A stretch of 64,000 bases of DNA. Origin: Melanocharis versteri. Lineage: Eukaryota; Chordata; Aves; Passeriformes; Melanocharitidae. Where the stretch lies: NCBI GenBank assembly GCA_013397845.1, contig VZTG01006668.1:328818-392817 (forward strand), written 5' to 3'. Position 1 is the stretch's first letter. The number at the start of each line of letters is the position of its first letter. The notes under the pieces are model-generated. The model made no database searches and was not told the origin of the DNA. It saw only the letters and a program-made list of their open reading frames with translations. Of this stretch, positions 1 to 12,209 are shown piece by piece. The translations under genes and the position numbers were made by a program.

Positions 1-247
1 AAACCAGTCTCAGGTCAGCAAAATTAGGAGCTGCAGCAAGGAGAAGCCAGGAAAGCAGAGAGGGAGATAAGGAGCTTGATGAGAGTGCTCCAGGGAACTC
101 TTTGAAGTCGTGGGGAGCTCCTGTTGAGTGCTCCTGACAGGGACAGACTGCACCTGCATTTGATCCTGGATGTTCAGAAGGAAAGTTTGATAATGGCAAT
201 TTTCCCTCACAGCCTCTGCTCGCTGACACACACAAAACACAGACGGA

Positions 248-740
248 GCCATAAAAATCCCTGAAGGGTTTGGGTTGGAAGGACCTTAAAGCCCATCCAG
301 TGCCACCCAGTTTCATGGGCAGGGACACCTTCCACTGTCCCAGGCTGCTCCAAACCCCAGTGTCCAGCCTGGCCTGGGACACTGCCAGGGATCCAGGGGC
401 AGCCACGGCTGCTCTGGGCACCCTGTGCCAGGGCCTCACACCCTCACAGGGAACAATTCCTTCCCAAAATCCCATCCAGCCCTGCCCTCTGGCAGTGGGA
501 AGCCCTTCCCTGTGTCCTGTCCCTCTAGCTCTTGTCAACTGTCTCTCTCCATGTTTCCTGTGGCTCCTTCAGGCCCTCGAAGGCCATAGCGAGGTCACCC
601 CAAAGCTTCTCCTCTCCAGGTGAACAATCCCAATTCCCTCAGCCTTTCCTCCCAGCAGAGCTGCTCCATCCCTCGGATCATCCTGGAGCCTCCTCTGGAC
701 TTGCTCCAGCAGCTCTGCGTCCTCCCTGTGCTGAAGAGGG
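248..740 (-). repeat. CR1 retroposon fragment
   Basis: Read on the minus strand this ends in the characteristic CR1 3' tail (contribution to 'TTTAAGGTCC..CAACCCAAACC'). Upstream is the usual block about a grouped cluster summarised as 'cctgggacagtggaaggtgtccctgcc'-like sequence. The whole 490 bp is CR1-like rather than unique. Confidence 0.75.
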
Positions 741-1012
741 AGCACAACAAAAATATCCAGGCAGGACACAACAGAAGGATCTCATCAGCTGCCCAAAAAA
801 ACCCAGGGTGGGATTTATGCTGCTTAGAACTGGAAAATGAGAGGAGCAGGGGCTAGCAGAGGCTGTGGATCGAGCAAGGTTCTGCTGTGCTGTGGCCAGG
901 GATGGAGGCACAGCCAGGCCCCAGCCCTCCCTGCTCACCTGGGCTTGGGCAACAGCAGCGCTCAGAGCCAGAGGGACCTGGCAGCTCCTGATTACACCGG
1001 GAGAGCCGCCCG

Positions 1013-1405
1013 TGCCAGGAGTGCCACAGCCCTGCCCCGGTGCCAGCCTGGGCATTGCTGTCCATCCCAGGAGTGCCACAGCCCTGCCCTCGGTGCCAGC
1101 CTGGGGACTGCTCCTCATCCCAACAAACCTGGGCACTGCTCCTCCATCCCAGGAGTGCCACAGCCCTGCCTCGGTGCCAGCCTGGGCACTGCTCCTCATC
1201 CCAACAAACCTGGGCACTGCTCCTCATCCCAGGAGTGCCACAGCCCTGCCCTCGGTGCCAGCCCGGGGACTGCTCCTCATCCCAGGAGTGCCACAGCCCT
1301 GCCCTGGTGCCAGCCTGGACACTGCTCCCTCATCCCAGCAAACCTGGGAACTGCTCCTCCATCCCAACAAACCTGGGCACTGCTCCCCATCCCAGCAAAC
1401 CTCTG
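1013..1405. repeat. GC-rich complex minisatellite
   Basis: Irregular tandem units alternate phrases of the type 'gtgccacagccctgccc', 'tgccagcctggg' and 'aacaaacctgggcactgctcc'. Unit length varies because sub-blocks are reshuffled. The array stays open in several frames on both strands, which explains the long spurious open frames here. Confidence 0.8.
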
Positions 1406-1505
1406 GATCCCCTCCCGGGAGAGGGAACCCCACCGCCCTGCTCTGATCCAGCTGAGTGCAGCTTCCAGCGCCTCCTGCTGCGGCAGCACCTTCAGCTCTC
1501 CCCGT

Positions 1506-1683
1506 GCCAGGCTCCCAAGGCCAGGGCGAGGAGTGACCCTGCCCGGGAAGGGTGTCCAAGCACAGCCACGGCATTTTCGGGATGGGTTGGAGCTGCCAGG
1601 CTCCCAAGGCCAGGGCGAGGAGTGACCCTGCCCGGGAAGGGTGTCCAAGCACAGCCACGGCATTTTCGGGATGGGTTGGAGCT
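1506..1683. repeat. Two-copy 89-bp tandem duplication
   Basis: An 89-bp unit beginning gccaggctcccaagg at 1506 is repeated at 1595 essentially without change. The start of a third copy appears at 1684 and then diverges. The near identity points to a recent duplication. Confidence 0.9.
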
Positions 1684-2054
1684 GCCAGGCTGGGAAATGC
1701 CACCTAGAGGCCAAAGGTAATTTAGTGATTTACCTCCTGCTTGGCTTCGGGGAATCCTGGATCCTTCCACTTCCACGCGAGCCTGTTCCCTCCCTGTGGG
1801 AGGGCAGCGTTGTCCCTGCTCCCAGCAGGCCAGGGGGGCTGACCAGTGCTGACCAGAACGGCCCAAGCACCTGGCCACTATTCACTTCATGGTCAAGCAA
1901 GGTTGGTAAAAGCAGCTGTCAACCAGCAAATAAAAAATTCCCAGGAAAAAAAGCCCAACACAAAACTTTCCAGAAAACAGCCGGAAGTTCAAATAAAACC
2001 CATTTAATTGGACTCGAGCAGCACACCGAGCTCACAGGTGAGGTTAAGGCTCAT

Positions 2055-2205
2055 TGTGGCTGAGGTTCTGGCTACCCCTGGACCCCTGGAAGTGTCCAAG
2101 GCCAGGGGGGACAGGGCTTGGAGCAGCCTGGGATGGAATGGGATGGGCTTTAAGGTCCCTCCCAACCCAAACCGTTCTGGGATTCCATAATGCTGTGACT
2201 GAGGC
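2055..2205 (+). repeat. CR1 retroposon 3' tail
   Basis: A forward CR1 tail: 'gaagtgtccaaggccag', then 'gcttggagcagcctggga', then 'ggtccctcccaacccaaacc', ending near 'gggattccataatgctgtga', a decayed copy of the 8-bp terminal CR1 repeat. Confidence 0.8.
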
Positions 2206-3035
2206 ACTTCCCATCCTTCTGACTTCTGAAACACCAGGACTCTCAGGGAGCCAGGAATTTGCACAGGGGAAGATTCCAGCTCTAACCTAAACTCATTTAA
2301 AACCAAACCAGAACTGAAGTGCTTAGAAAGATTAGAGGGCGAAGAACATTTAATATACCAGTCACAGGAAATAGCTCGGGGACCATTGCTTTGCATCCAT
2401 TTCCTCGTGGAAAAGAGGTTTTTTCACGGACTAAGTGGTCAAAGCACCAAAAATCCCCGTGACCAGCAGTGACAGGGCAGGGAGGAGGAGCTTCCCACCA
2501 CTGCAGACCTTGTGGGAAGGGAGTTGTGGTAAAACAGTGCTGGGGCTGCTGTCAGGCACCTCCCAAAGATCTCTGCCCCCAAAAGGGGATCATTAAAACC
2601 CTGTTTGTGCCGAGAGTGGGATCTGCCCTTTCAGAGATGGGACGCAAAGCTGGAAAGTCATCTCTGTGGGATTTATTTGGGTTCTTTGGGAACAGAAACA
2701 AATCCTGCACGGACAAAGGAACACGCTCCTCATGGGTTCCTTCTGCTGCCTCAGGGAGAAGCCAAATCACCCCCCAGTCACGGAGGGGAAACCAAAAGAG
2801 CTGCAACGATTCAAGGGATGGTGGCAGAACTCCTTTTTGGCACGGGGCTCTCTCATGGAGAGCAGAGCCAAAGCCCAGAGGGGAGCCAGGCACGGGAAGT
2901 GTTTGTTACCCAGGCTGCAGCTCTGGGAAGGGGTGGCTGCTGTCACCAGAGCAACAAAACACGGGCCGAGGGTGGAGGGAGGAGAGCAGGAATGCTGGTG
3001 TGCCTGCTCGGGATTGAAGAGGGCACAGCAGGGTG

Positions 3036-3041
3036 TTTATT
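3036..3041 (-). terminator. Candidate polyadenylation signal of NSDHL
   Basis: The plus strand reads tttatt, which is AATAAA on the coding strand. It lies about 215 bases after the NSDHL stop codon, a normal 3' UTR length. No closer canonical hexamer was noticed. Confidence 0.5.
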
Positions 3042-3255
3042 CCCAGCCCTGAGAGTTCAGCAGCTGTTTCCAAACAAGAAGTCACATCCAAGAAACGAAC
3101 CGTCAGCACAGCTCCCGCACGGGGGAACGGCGAGGAGGAGGAGGAGGAGCAGAGACTCCAGGAAAGCTCCTCGTTCCTGGGAATTGGAGCTGTTTGCTCC
3201 ACGCTGTGCTGTCAGCAGTGATGGGAAGCAGGCAGGAGAGGCCCCGGCAGGGCTG

Positions 3256-6200
3256 TCAGGCCCGGGCCCGGCGCAGGCCAGGGTAGCTCTGCACAGTCCT
3301 GGCGATGGCCTCGTCCAGGCTGACCACGGGGCTGTAGCCCATGGCCCTCTTGGCCCTCTCACAGCTGTAGTAGTGGAAGGTCCCAGCCAGGGCCACCCTC
3401 ATGGGCGTGAAGGTGGCCTTGATGGTCACCAGGGGCCTGAGCAGGGCCAGCAGCAGGGACAGCAGCAGGGCCAGGTAATAGGCCAGCCAGTAGGGAATGT
3501 GGTACTTGGGAGGGTCGTAGTCCAGGCCCGTCAGGATGCGGGACATGAAGGTCCAGAAGGGAATGGGTTCATCGTTGGTGATGTGAAAGGCCTGGAAGAG
3601 AGGGAGGGGAGAAGCCAGGGGTTGAATCATGATGGATTTCCCAGGTCTGGCCCTGTGCTGGCCCATCTCCTGCTCATGCTGAGGCCGTGATCCCCCTGAC
3701 CTGGGCAGGAGCACATCGTCCTGACAAACTGCTTTTCACCTCTGTGTGAAGAGGGGTGAATCCCTGCTTTTCCAGGGAAACCAGCTACTCCCAACATTCC
3801 AGAGGCCAGGATTCCTCAGAAATGTCAACCAAACTGACTGCCACAGCACAGAGCCACCAGGTTAAAACACCCCAGCATGCCCAGAGCACGGCAGGACCAG
3901 GAAAAGCTGGAAAAGTTCCTCCTGTTCTGAACTGTCCCAAAAATTTCTGTGTTTCCATGTGTGCCTCCTGGCTGCCCCCAGTCCTGCCTGGATTGCCCTT
4001 CACCAGGAGTTTTAGAGCAGGAGATTCCAGGATATCCATCCAGCTCAGCCCAGTGGTCAGCACAGACGGCAAACCTGGAGCTGCTCCCCTGCAGGATGCA
4101 TGTCCAGGACCCTCAGGAATCAGCAGGGATCCCACAGCAGAGGCTGGGATCCCTTCCCTGCCCTCCTTCCTCACCTTCCCACACAGGGGAGAGCCTTTGT
4201 GCAGCTTTTCTGCAGCCAGGATGTGCCCGTGCACCACGTTCTCCACGTAGGTGAAATCCACCAGGTTCTTCCCATCCCTGTACACAGAAAAGGAAGTTTA
4301 GCCCCAAGGCCAGCTGGGCTGAGAATCTGCTTGTGGCAAAAGGAAGGAATTCCACCAGGATAAATTTATCCCAAACTCCCCCTTCTCCCACTCTCTGGCG
4401 CTGCAATTTCAGGCCATACTTTTAGTATTTCATATTTAATGGGGATTTTAATTGCCAGAACCTCAAATACCACAAGTGTATGTTAATTAAATTAACAGCA
4501 AGTAATCTGAGCTGTCTCATATTAACGGCACAGCTCTTGAGACAGCTCAAGCCATGCCAGCTTTCCTCATGGATATTCCCTTGGCATTATGGACACTCAC
4601 CATGGCAGGCAGTGAGGCCCTAACATAGAATTTTTAAGGAAAAAAAAGAGACCAAAAGTGAAAAAAAAAAGAAACAACACAATTGATTTCCTTTTGTTCC
4701 CTTCCAAAAGGGCTTTGTAGACCCAGCATCGATTTTGCCCCAGCTCTGAAGTGCCTGGGCCTTGCTCACCCAATGATGAACTTCATTTTGCCACTCCGAG
4801 CTGCCTGGATGAGGATGGGAACCAGCTGAGGGTCTCTGGGACCAAAAATTCCATGGGGACGGATTGCAGTGGTGAAGAAATTGTTGTCTGGGTCGTTTGC
4901 ACTGAGCACCTCCTGTAGGGAAACAGGAGAAGAAAATCAGGAAGGAAAATAGAGCTCAGCAATGCATCCCAAGATCACCACGGAAGGGGCTGGGGGTTCC
5001 CCATCTCCTTGGGAAGGAACCAGTGGAAGGATTATTATCCCTTCCTGTCTTTCCAAGTGATCCTTCCTTTGTTCCCATCTCTTTTCCACTTCTCCTTGAT
5101 AAGAAAACCAGACAAAAACCAGTTTTTATGGTTGAGCACTCAATGAATTGACAAAGGAAGGGGAATCTTTGCTCCTCTCGTTTTACACCCCAGAAGCCAG
5201 AGGAGCTTTCCAGGTTCCTTCACTCCGTGAACTCCTTGTGCACGAGTTGGAGCAAAGGAGGACCCTCAGGAATCCCATCTGTCCCTCCCAGCAGCCATTC
5301 CCACCCCAGCCGTCCTGGATCTGCCTCAGAGGGGCTGATCCCACCTCCCTGGAGCTCCAGCAGCACATTCAGCAACTCTGGAGGAGATTTCATTCTCCTG
5401 GGAGCCCCTGAACAACGTGCTCTCCTCATTTCCAGCAGCTGCTGGAATTTCTATGGAGGAGGCACAGACAAAATCCCTTCAGTTTCCCCCAAACAAAGCC
5501 AGAATCACCAGCACTGGGGCTACCCCTGATTGCTGCTCCTCAGCCTCCCCTTTATCAGTCACTGCAAAGTGCTGGTGAAGGAACAGATGTTTTCACAATT
5601 AAAATTCATTAAGCTCTTCTGGAGGAGAATCCTTCCAGGCTCTCACACTGCCAGCATCAGCATGGAAGGGACTCGGAATTCTGCTGGCACAAAAAGCTCA
5701 GATTCTTCCCCCGGCTGAAGTGCAAGCCATGGAAAAAGGATCCAAAAAAGGTTTGTTGCCTTTGATTGAAAACGCTGTTATCCCATATTTAAACCACAGA
5801 TGCTGCAGCAGTAAGAACACGAGAAGAGCAGATGTTGGTGGTGTGGAAGTGCCCAAAGCTGTGAACTCTCAGATGTCTGGAGATCTTTCTTAACATGAAT
5901 ATTTTCAGTAATGGCCTGTGCCCCTTAGCCCAGGCCACATTCCCACCTCCTCTCCTCCTTCCCCAGTGCCTTGTTCATATTCCCAACTGGAAACTCAGGA
6001 AAATGGGGCTGAAACAGCTTCCCAGAGAGGAGAAGACAAAAAACTCCCCTGCCTGCTGTTAAACCAAAGCTGTGGCAGGTGAGAACTGGGATTATCCTGT
6101 GGCTCTTCCATGGCAGGGACACCTCTGGCAGTTCTGGAGCCACCTCTGCAGCCTCACACAGGATTTCCTTCAACCCCTCTGGCAATTCATGCCACAGCTC

Positions 6201-9200
6201 CGTTTTATTCTCTTTTTATCATCCAAAAATAACAATTTAACCATTGACAAATACCTTCTCCTGCAGGATCTTGGTCTCTGTGTAGTAATCAATAGGTTTT
6301 TGTGCATAGGGGAGATCTTCTGAGCCATTTTTTATGTCTGTGCCCTCAAAAACTACACTGGCACTGCTGGTTAACACCAATTTCTGCAAGAGACAGAGGA
6401 GAAAACAGTCATTTAAAGCCTAAAATAAAAGGGTCATTATTTACAAAGGCTGAGTAAAGATAATAATGGTAATAGTATTTAATCAACTGATCCTACAGAA
6501 AATAACTTGAGTCTAACAGAGGATGAACAGAAACTGCAGGTAAGAGAACTCCCCCTTTTTAATTCATTCTGTCCCATCATTTGGTGCTACCTAAAGGAGA
6601 TTAAAACATTTCAACAAACACCCAAGACAGTCAATCCAGGGGAAACATCTCCAGGAAAATCAGAGGCTTGGAGCACTTAACACACACCCAGTGTTTTTAA
6701 TAAAGTTTTGCTCATCTTGGCAATAACCGATCATAGTTGATTAAACCAAAAAAGAAATCTTGGATGTTTTTGTTGGATGATTTAAATGAAACGAATATAA
6801 GAAATAAATTTAAAATAAATGAAATCAATTAATTTAAATGAAAACTTATGGGATATCCAAATAACTTAAGGAGAAAATTCAGACTCCAATTCCAGGCTGG
6901 CTTCCTCAGGCTCTTTCTTTTGTGGGCAATTGACTTTCTAAACCAAATGACACTGAGATTGTGGCACAAGTGTGTTCCTCCTCGTTCCATGGTGAGGAAT
7001 TCACAGAGGGAATAAATGCCACGAATATTCCCACTGCTGGAAAAGCCATCTCTAGGGCTGTCCCCTTATGAAAGCAGGAGAGAAACCACTTGTGAGGTGT
7101 TGGACAGATTTTAATGGATGCTTTTCCATCACAGTGCGGTTTTCTGTGGCAAACAGAGATTGAATTCACACTAAGCAGGAGACCCACAGAGTCTCTCTTC
7201 CACTGGTTTTTGTGGAAGGAGTGGGAATTCAGTATCTCAGAGCCCTCTGTCCCTCTCAGACCAGGCTGACACTGGCCTGTGATGCCAATGGTACAAAGTC
7301 CATCAGCCTCTCCTGGTGTCCAGGGCTTTTCCACCCTTACCTGCACTCCAGCTTCTTTGCAGGCTGCAATGACTGCCTTGGTTCCCATAAAATTCACCTT
7401 GTAAAAGAGCTCCCTGTTGTCACTGGAAGGGGCTGGTGAGGCACAGTGGAACACCACGGACACTCCCTGCAGGGCTGGCAGCAGAGCCTGCAGGAAACCA
7501 CGGGGGACACGGGAATGGAGCGACAGCCACGGTGGATGTCAGGAAAAAATAACAGCAGGGAAATCAAACAGCTCTTTTTGTCATGGGAACAGCTGCATTT
7601 CAAGTCATTTTCCCTCCATAAAGGTGGGCAGCTGGAATGGGATTAGCACCCAGGATCTCCACAATGTCCTGGCCTCATCACACACCACATCCTCTCTTCT
7701 TCCCAGAGAAATCCTGGGAGCTTCGCCAGAGCTGGAGGCCGTCCAGGCTGACCTCCCTGCCATTCCCAGGGGCAGGTACAAGGCTCAGGACTACCTGGAG
7801 TTGGGGCACGGAGGAAGCAGCAGGTTCAAAGCTCCCCACAGCACCGGCCAGGTGCAGGTGACTGTCCCAAAGTCACACAGGCCATGGCCAAGGCTCCCAC
7901 TCATCCCGCCCTGACTGCTGGGAATAGGAGCTGTGCCATTCCCACGGAGCTGAGGAGAGCTGAGGAGAGCGAGAGGGACCCCCCTGCAATGAGCCCGGGG
8001 GCTGTAATTACCCTGTGAATCTCAGCTAACAGCAAGGCATGGCATCAGGCACAAACCAGCCCTGTCACCTGACCTGCTTCCTCCAGAGGCTTCCAAGGAC
8101 AAGCACAAGGCCTGCCTTTGCCCCATTCCTGCAGCCAGCCCTTCCTCACCTCCTTGTCACACAGGTCTCCCAGGAAGAAGGTCACCTGGTCACTCTCAAA
8201 CCTCTGGTGGATGTCGAAGACGTTGACTCTGTAGCCCTTGGCCAGCAGCTGCTCCACCATGTGCTGCCCCAGGAAGCCCGAGCCCCCGATGACGGTGCAG
8301 CTCCTGCCAGCCTGCAGGGACAGGGAGAACCTCCCTGGCACACAGGCACGCACAGCAAACTGGCCTGAGCCTCCCTGGATCTCCGTGGGCTGGAATTCTG
8401 CCCAGCAGCTACGCTGCAGGAGTCTGAATTGGGGCATCAGAGCTCTGGGCTGTCACAGGGAGCTGTGGGTTCAGACACTCTGGTGGGATTTTGGAAGGAC
8501 TCTGCCTCATGCTCACAACCAAGAGGCTCAGGGAGGAGGGGGGAAAAGGAAGATTGGCCCCCACAAACTGTGCTTGGATGGGGAAACAAACAGAATTGGA
8601 AGGGAGCCTGCAAGAAAGATGGAGAGGGACTGTTTACAAGAGCATGGAGAGGCAGGACACAGGGAGTGGCTTCCCACTGCCAGAGGGCAGGGATGGATGG
8701 GATATTGGGAAGGAATTGTTCCCTGGGAGGGTGGGGAGGCCCTGGCACAGGGTGCCCAGAGAAGCTGTGGCTGCCCCTGGATCTCTGAAGTGTCCAAGGC
8801 CAGGCTGGAGCAGCCTGGGACAGTGGAAGGTGTCCCTGCAGGGACTGTCCTTTTGAGTCATTAGTTCTTCCTTTCTTTTTCTTTAAGCTTTGTAAACCAG
8901 TGATTGGAGCCACTAATTAACAGATTTCAGTCTGGCCACTCGTCTGCCTGGACTGAGACCAGAGACCTCACTGCCAGCACGGAACATCCAGGCCCCGAGC
9001 CTGAGGGAGCTTTTACACAAAGGATGCTCTGTGCTGGTGGGAAACGCTTTTACTCCTGGTTGTAACACAACCCCCACCTCTGCAGGGACCTGTGAGGGAG
9101 CCTGAACCCCCTGGAGCCACACAAAGACCAGGATTGTTCACAAGCCTTTAAGGGCCACATCCTCAAGCAGAGGTTCTGCTGCCAAGTGTTGGGTGATCCA

Positions 9201-10367
9201 GCAGAGAAATCCCAGGAGTTCCCTGAGTTACATCAAAGCAGAACCAGTTCATTGGGATGGGCCACGCAAAGGAGAGTCTGAGCAGGGTCTGGAGCATAAT
9301 TCCTGTGAGGAGCAGCTGGGAAAGGGGCTCAGCTGGAGGAAAGGAAGCTCAGAAGGACCTTGTGGCTCTGCACAACTCCCTGACAGGAGGGGACAGCCGG
9401 GGGGGGCGGGCTCTGCTCCCAGGGAACAGGGACAGGAGGAGAGGGAACGGCCTCAGGCTGGGCCAGGGGAGGCTCAGGGTGGACACCAGCAGGAATTTCC
9501 CCATGGAAAAGGTTGTCAGGCATGGGAAGGGACTGCCCAGGGAGGTTTGGAGTCCCCATCCCTGGAAGTGTTCAGACAACGAGCAGATGTGACATTTTGG
9601 GATGTGGTTTGGTGGAGAGGGAGGGATTCAGTCAGAGGGGGACGGTTGCTGAGGGGACAGAACTGTTTGAGCTTCTCCTCAAAGGCAGTCAGTCCCTTCC
9701 ACTGACATCTCCCTTTCCCCTGTGCCCTTTCCACCCCAAACCAGTCCTGATCCCTGATCCCTGCGCTCTTCAGGAACCAAGAGCACCCGAACTGCTCTGG
9801 GATGTGCCTGAAGTGAAATTTTACTGCAGCAGAATGCTGCCCTCTGCCTCTGAGCCCCAGAGCACTGCAGAGGCTTCAGAGAAATCCCCAGATCCCAGAC
9901 TGGGTTGGGTTGGAAGGGGCTTTAAANGAATCCCAGGATCCCAGACTGGGCTGGGTTGGAAGGGGCTTTAAAGCTCATTTCATTCCCCCCCCTGCCATGG
10001 GCAGAGACACCTCCCACCATCCCAGGGTGCCCCAAGTCCCATCCAACCCGGCCTGGGACACTTCCAGGGATCCAGGGGCAGCCACAATTATATATAATTT
10101 TATTATAAACTCTCTGTAATCTGATATTGCACGGTATGATATTTATAGCAAGCCAAGCTACACGTGAATGTATTGATTAAGGTATGAATTCAACCTAAGT
10201 TATACTTTGGAAAATCATGTTTTCTCCCCAGAATTGTCATTAATGCAGGATCAGCCTCATGTCTTCCCCAGTGATGTGCACAGTATTTATGAATTTGTTT
10301 CTGCAAGACAAATCTTCCCAAAGCACCACGTAAGGCTCCAACTCACCGATCTGAGGCGCGTGGCCAT
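3256..10367 (-). CDS. NSDHL: NSDHL, sterol-4-alpha-carboxylate 3-dehydrogenase (decarboxylating)
   Basis: Seven coding exons join in frame: 10367-10347, 8311-8150, 7487-7341, 6383-6255, 4912-4770, 4277-4175 and 3591-3256, giving about 346 residues (human 373). All junctions are GT-AG and phases match. In the family this enzyme oxidises and decarboxylates C4-carboxylated sterols in post-squalene cholesterol synthesis, on ER and lipid-droplet membranes. Visible landmarks: the NAD(P)-binding glycine motif VIGGSGFLGQHM near residue 15, the SDR active-site YxxxK in DYYTETK near residue 143, PHGIFGPRDPQLVP, and a C-terminal hydrophobic stretch (ALLLSLLLALL) for membrane association. The C-terminus matches remembered mammalian NSDHL closely (FHITNDEPIPFW, GTFHYYSCERAK). 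The first exon encodes only MATRLRS. It fits on splice phase but is the least certain part, and an alternative first exon inside the upstream CpG island is possible. Confidence 0.93.
8650..8850 (+). repeat. CR1 retroposon fragment in NSDHL intron 1
   Basis: Forward CR1 consensus phrases: 'ctggcacagggtgcccagag', 'gaagtgtccaaggccaggct', 'agcagcctgggacagtggaa'. Confidence 0.8.
9240..9605 (+). repeat. CR1 fragment of a second subfamily
   Basis: Forward CR1 internal/3' region: 'ctctgcacaactccctgaca', 'cccagggaacagggacagga', 'atttccccatggaaaaggtt', 'actgcccagggaggtttgga'. This subfamily differs from the short tails elsewhere and resembles, in reverse, the copies at 20040 and 37530. Confidence 0.75.
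9885..10090 (-). repeat. CR1 tail interrupted by an assembly N
   Basis: A reverse CR1 tail whose first 36 bp occur twice, at 9891-9926 and 9937-9972 with one mismatch, on either side of the N at 9927. The rest continues as 'catgggcagagacacctccc' and 'tccatccaggg'-type CR1 sequence up to about 10090. Confidence 0.75.
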
Positions 10368-10639
10368 GGCTTGGGTGAGGCACTATCCGCCAGAATTCTT
10401 GAAAAAGAAGGAGAATATTATTTTATTCCCAATAAAACAACACATTTCCAGTGATAGGAATCAAGGTTCGAAGCCATTATGCTAAAGAAGGATGGAGAGA
10501 GGGAGTAAATTCTCCCTGCTCTTCCAAAATAAATCAGCAACTGCAGGTGTTGGTGTGGCTCTAATACTGATTTTTCTGAAACCCCTGTGAAATTCCAAGG
10601 AAAAAGCCAGGAGGAGGCGGGGTTGGTGCCTGTCCCCCT

Positions 10640-11200
10640 GGAACACCGAGCTGGTTTAAAGCAGGGGCGCAGCGCCATCCCCCCTCCAGCCGTTCCCTCT
10701 CCCACCCCCTTCCCCTCAGCACCTCACCCCTCTCCGAAAGGCTCCTTACGNGTTCCCGGCACCTTTTCCCAGCTGCCAGGACCCTCCCGGACCCCTCTCA
10801 GCGCCGCCTCCCTCAGAGAGCCGCGGCCACGCCCCTGACCCCGCCCCCTGCCTGCTCTCCACCAATCAGCGCCGCGTATTCCCCAAGACCACGCCCACTC
10901 CCTCCGCTCCCCCCTCTTTCCCTGAGGCGAGCATCGCGCCAGCCCGCTCCCGCTCGCTGATTGGTCCAACCCCTCCCCCCTCCGGCCAATCGCGTTGAGG
11001 GAAGGAGGAGATTCCCCCACGCGCTCATTCACCCCGGCTCCGCCGTCACGCCAGCCAATAGGGGGGCGCGTTGCCATAGCAGCGGCGTGGGGGCGGCAGC
11101 CAATGGGAGGGCGCGATATTGAGGCTGCCGGGATGGTGAGGGCGGGCGTGAGGGGTCTCAGGAGCCGTGAGGGGGCTGAGGGGGCTCATGAGGAATCATG
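10640..11200. promoter_or_regulatory. CpG island promoter with five CCAAT boxes
   Basis: A GC- and CpG-rich block beginning about 270 bases upstream of the proposed NSDHL start codon. CCAAT boxes occur at 10862-10866, 10960-10964 (as ATTGG), 10986-10990, 11055-11059 and 11100-11104. A near-consensus RFX X-box, GTTGCCATAGCAGC, lies at 11070-11083. Clustered NF-Y sites are typical of SREBP-controlled sterol genes, so this is the likely NSDHL promoter. An N at 10751 marks a sequencing break inside it. I found no gene starting rightward from it. Confidence 0.65.
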
Positions 11201-12209
11201 GAAAAGACAAGGGATAATCTGTACAGGTTATTCCAGGGGAGATTCTGAATGGGCACCAGAGAACAACTTTCCACCATGAGAAAACCAGCTGTTGGAAGTG
11301 GTGGATTCCCCAAGTTTCAGCACTTTGGGATCCATCAGGACAGGCTGCTGGGCATTCTTGTTTGGACAGCATTTTTACAAAGAGAGGTTGGACCAGGTGA
11401 GCCTTGACGTCCTTCCAGCCTGGAATTCCCTGGTTCTGTTAATATAGGAGGAGAATGTCACCTCTTCCCACCAGAGCTGGCCACTGACACGGGGTTGGTC
11501 CTACTCTCACCAGTGTCACCTTCCTGCTCCAGTCTGGGTTCTGACAAATCCCAGCAAAAGAAGGGGAGGGTGCTGCTGGGGATTTCTTCCTGTATCATTT
11601 TCCCAACTGACCGAGGAGGAAAGGCAGAGACAGAAGCAGAGTTAAGAATTCAGTAAAAGCATCAGGTTTTATTTGGTAGCAGAGCTGGGTTCCTTCCTTT
11701 GGCCACAATTCACTGCTCTGGGAGGGAGGGGTTGGGCAGCAGCTGAATCGGAGCCCTGTGGGAGCCTGGCTCCTGCCTGGCCTAAAGCTGAGGGAGGGCA
11801 GGGAGAGATGGGATACTGGGAAGGAATTCCTGGCTGGGAGGGTGGGCAGGCCCTGGCACAGGGTGCCCAGAGAAGCTGTGGCTGTCCCTGGATCCCTGGC
11901 AGTGTCCAAGGCCAGGCTGGAGCAGCCTGGGACAGTGGAAGGTGTCCCTGCCCGTGGGGGGAGATTGGAACAAGATGAGCTTTAAGGTCCCTCCCAACCC
12001 AACCCATTTCATGATTCCCTGCCAGCTCCCAGCCCAGCTCCCGCCTGTGAGCGATGTGTCCTTGGCAGAACACGACAACTCCAAGATTCTCCCTCCTCAG
12101 CAGCCACCAGAGGTCTGGGGGAAGAGCCAGTGAGTGTCCCTTTTGCTGTTGCCGGGTGGGAGGGGAAGGACATCATCCGTGCAGGAGGAGCTGGGTGCCC
12201 GTGGGGAAT
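11201..12209. other. Spacer between NSDHL promoter and GATD3 stop
   Basis: No exon recognised. It contains a possible old CR1 piece near 11340-11430, a candidate GATD3 polyadenylation signal (AATAAA on the minus strand, 11673-11668) and a forward CR1 tail at about 11790-12020, which would sit inside the GATD3 3' UTR if that signal is used. Confidence 0.5.
11790..12020 (+). repeat. CR1 retroposon 3' tail
   Basis: Forward CR1 tail: 'gatactgggaaggaattcct', 'ggcacagggtgcccagagaa', 'aaggtccctcccaaccc', then a decayed terminal repeat at 'catttcatgattcc'. Confidence 0.8.

Larger units (their letters stand above)
1..3035. other. Gene-free flank downstream of NSDHL
   Basis: I find no exon in this stretch that I can support. 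It holds a reverse-oriented CR1 fragment (about 248-740), a GC-rich minisatellite (about 1013-1405), an 89-bp tandem duplication (1506-1683) and a forward CR1 tail (about 2055-2205). Open frames here are uninterrupted mainly because the DNA is GC-rich and repetitive, and none looks like a known protein. Confidence 0.6.

Noticed and set aside
10640..11200. Frames of about 95-120 codons inside the CpG island as a gene partner of NSDHL
   Set aside because: The Arg/Gly/Pro-rich translations reflect CpG content. None matches centrin or any other known protein.
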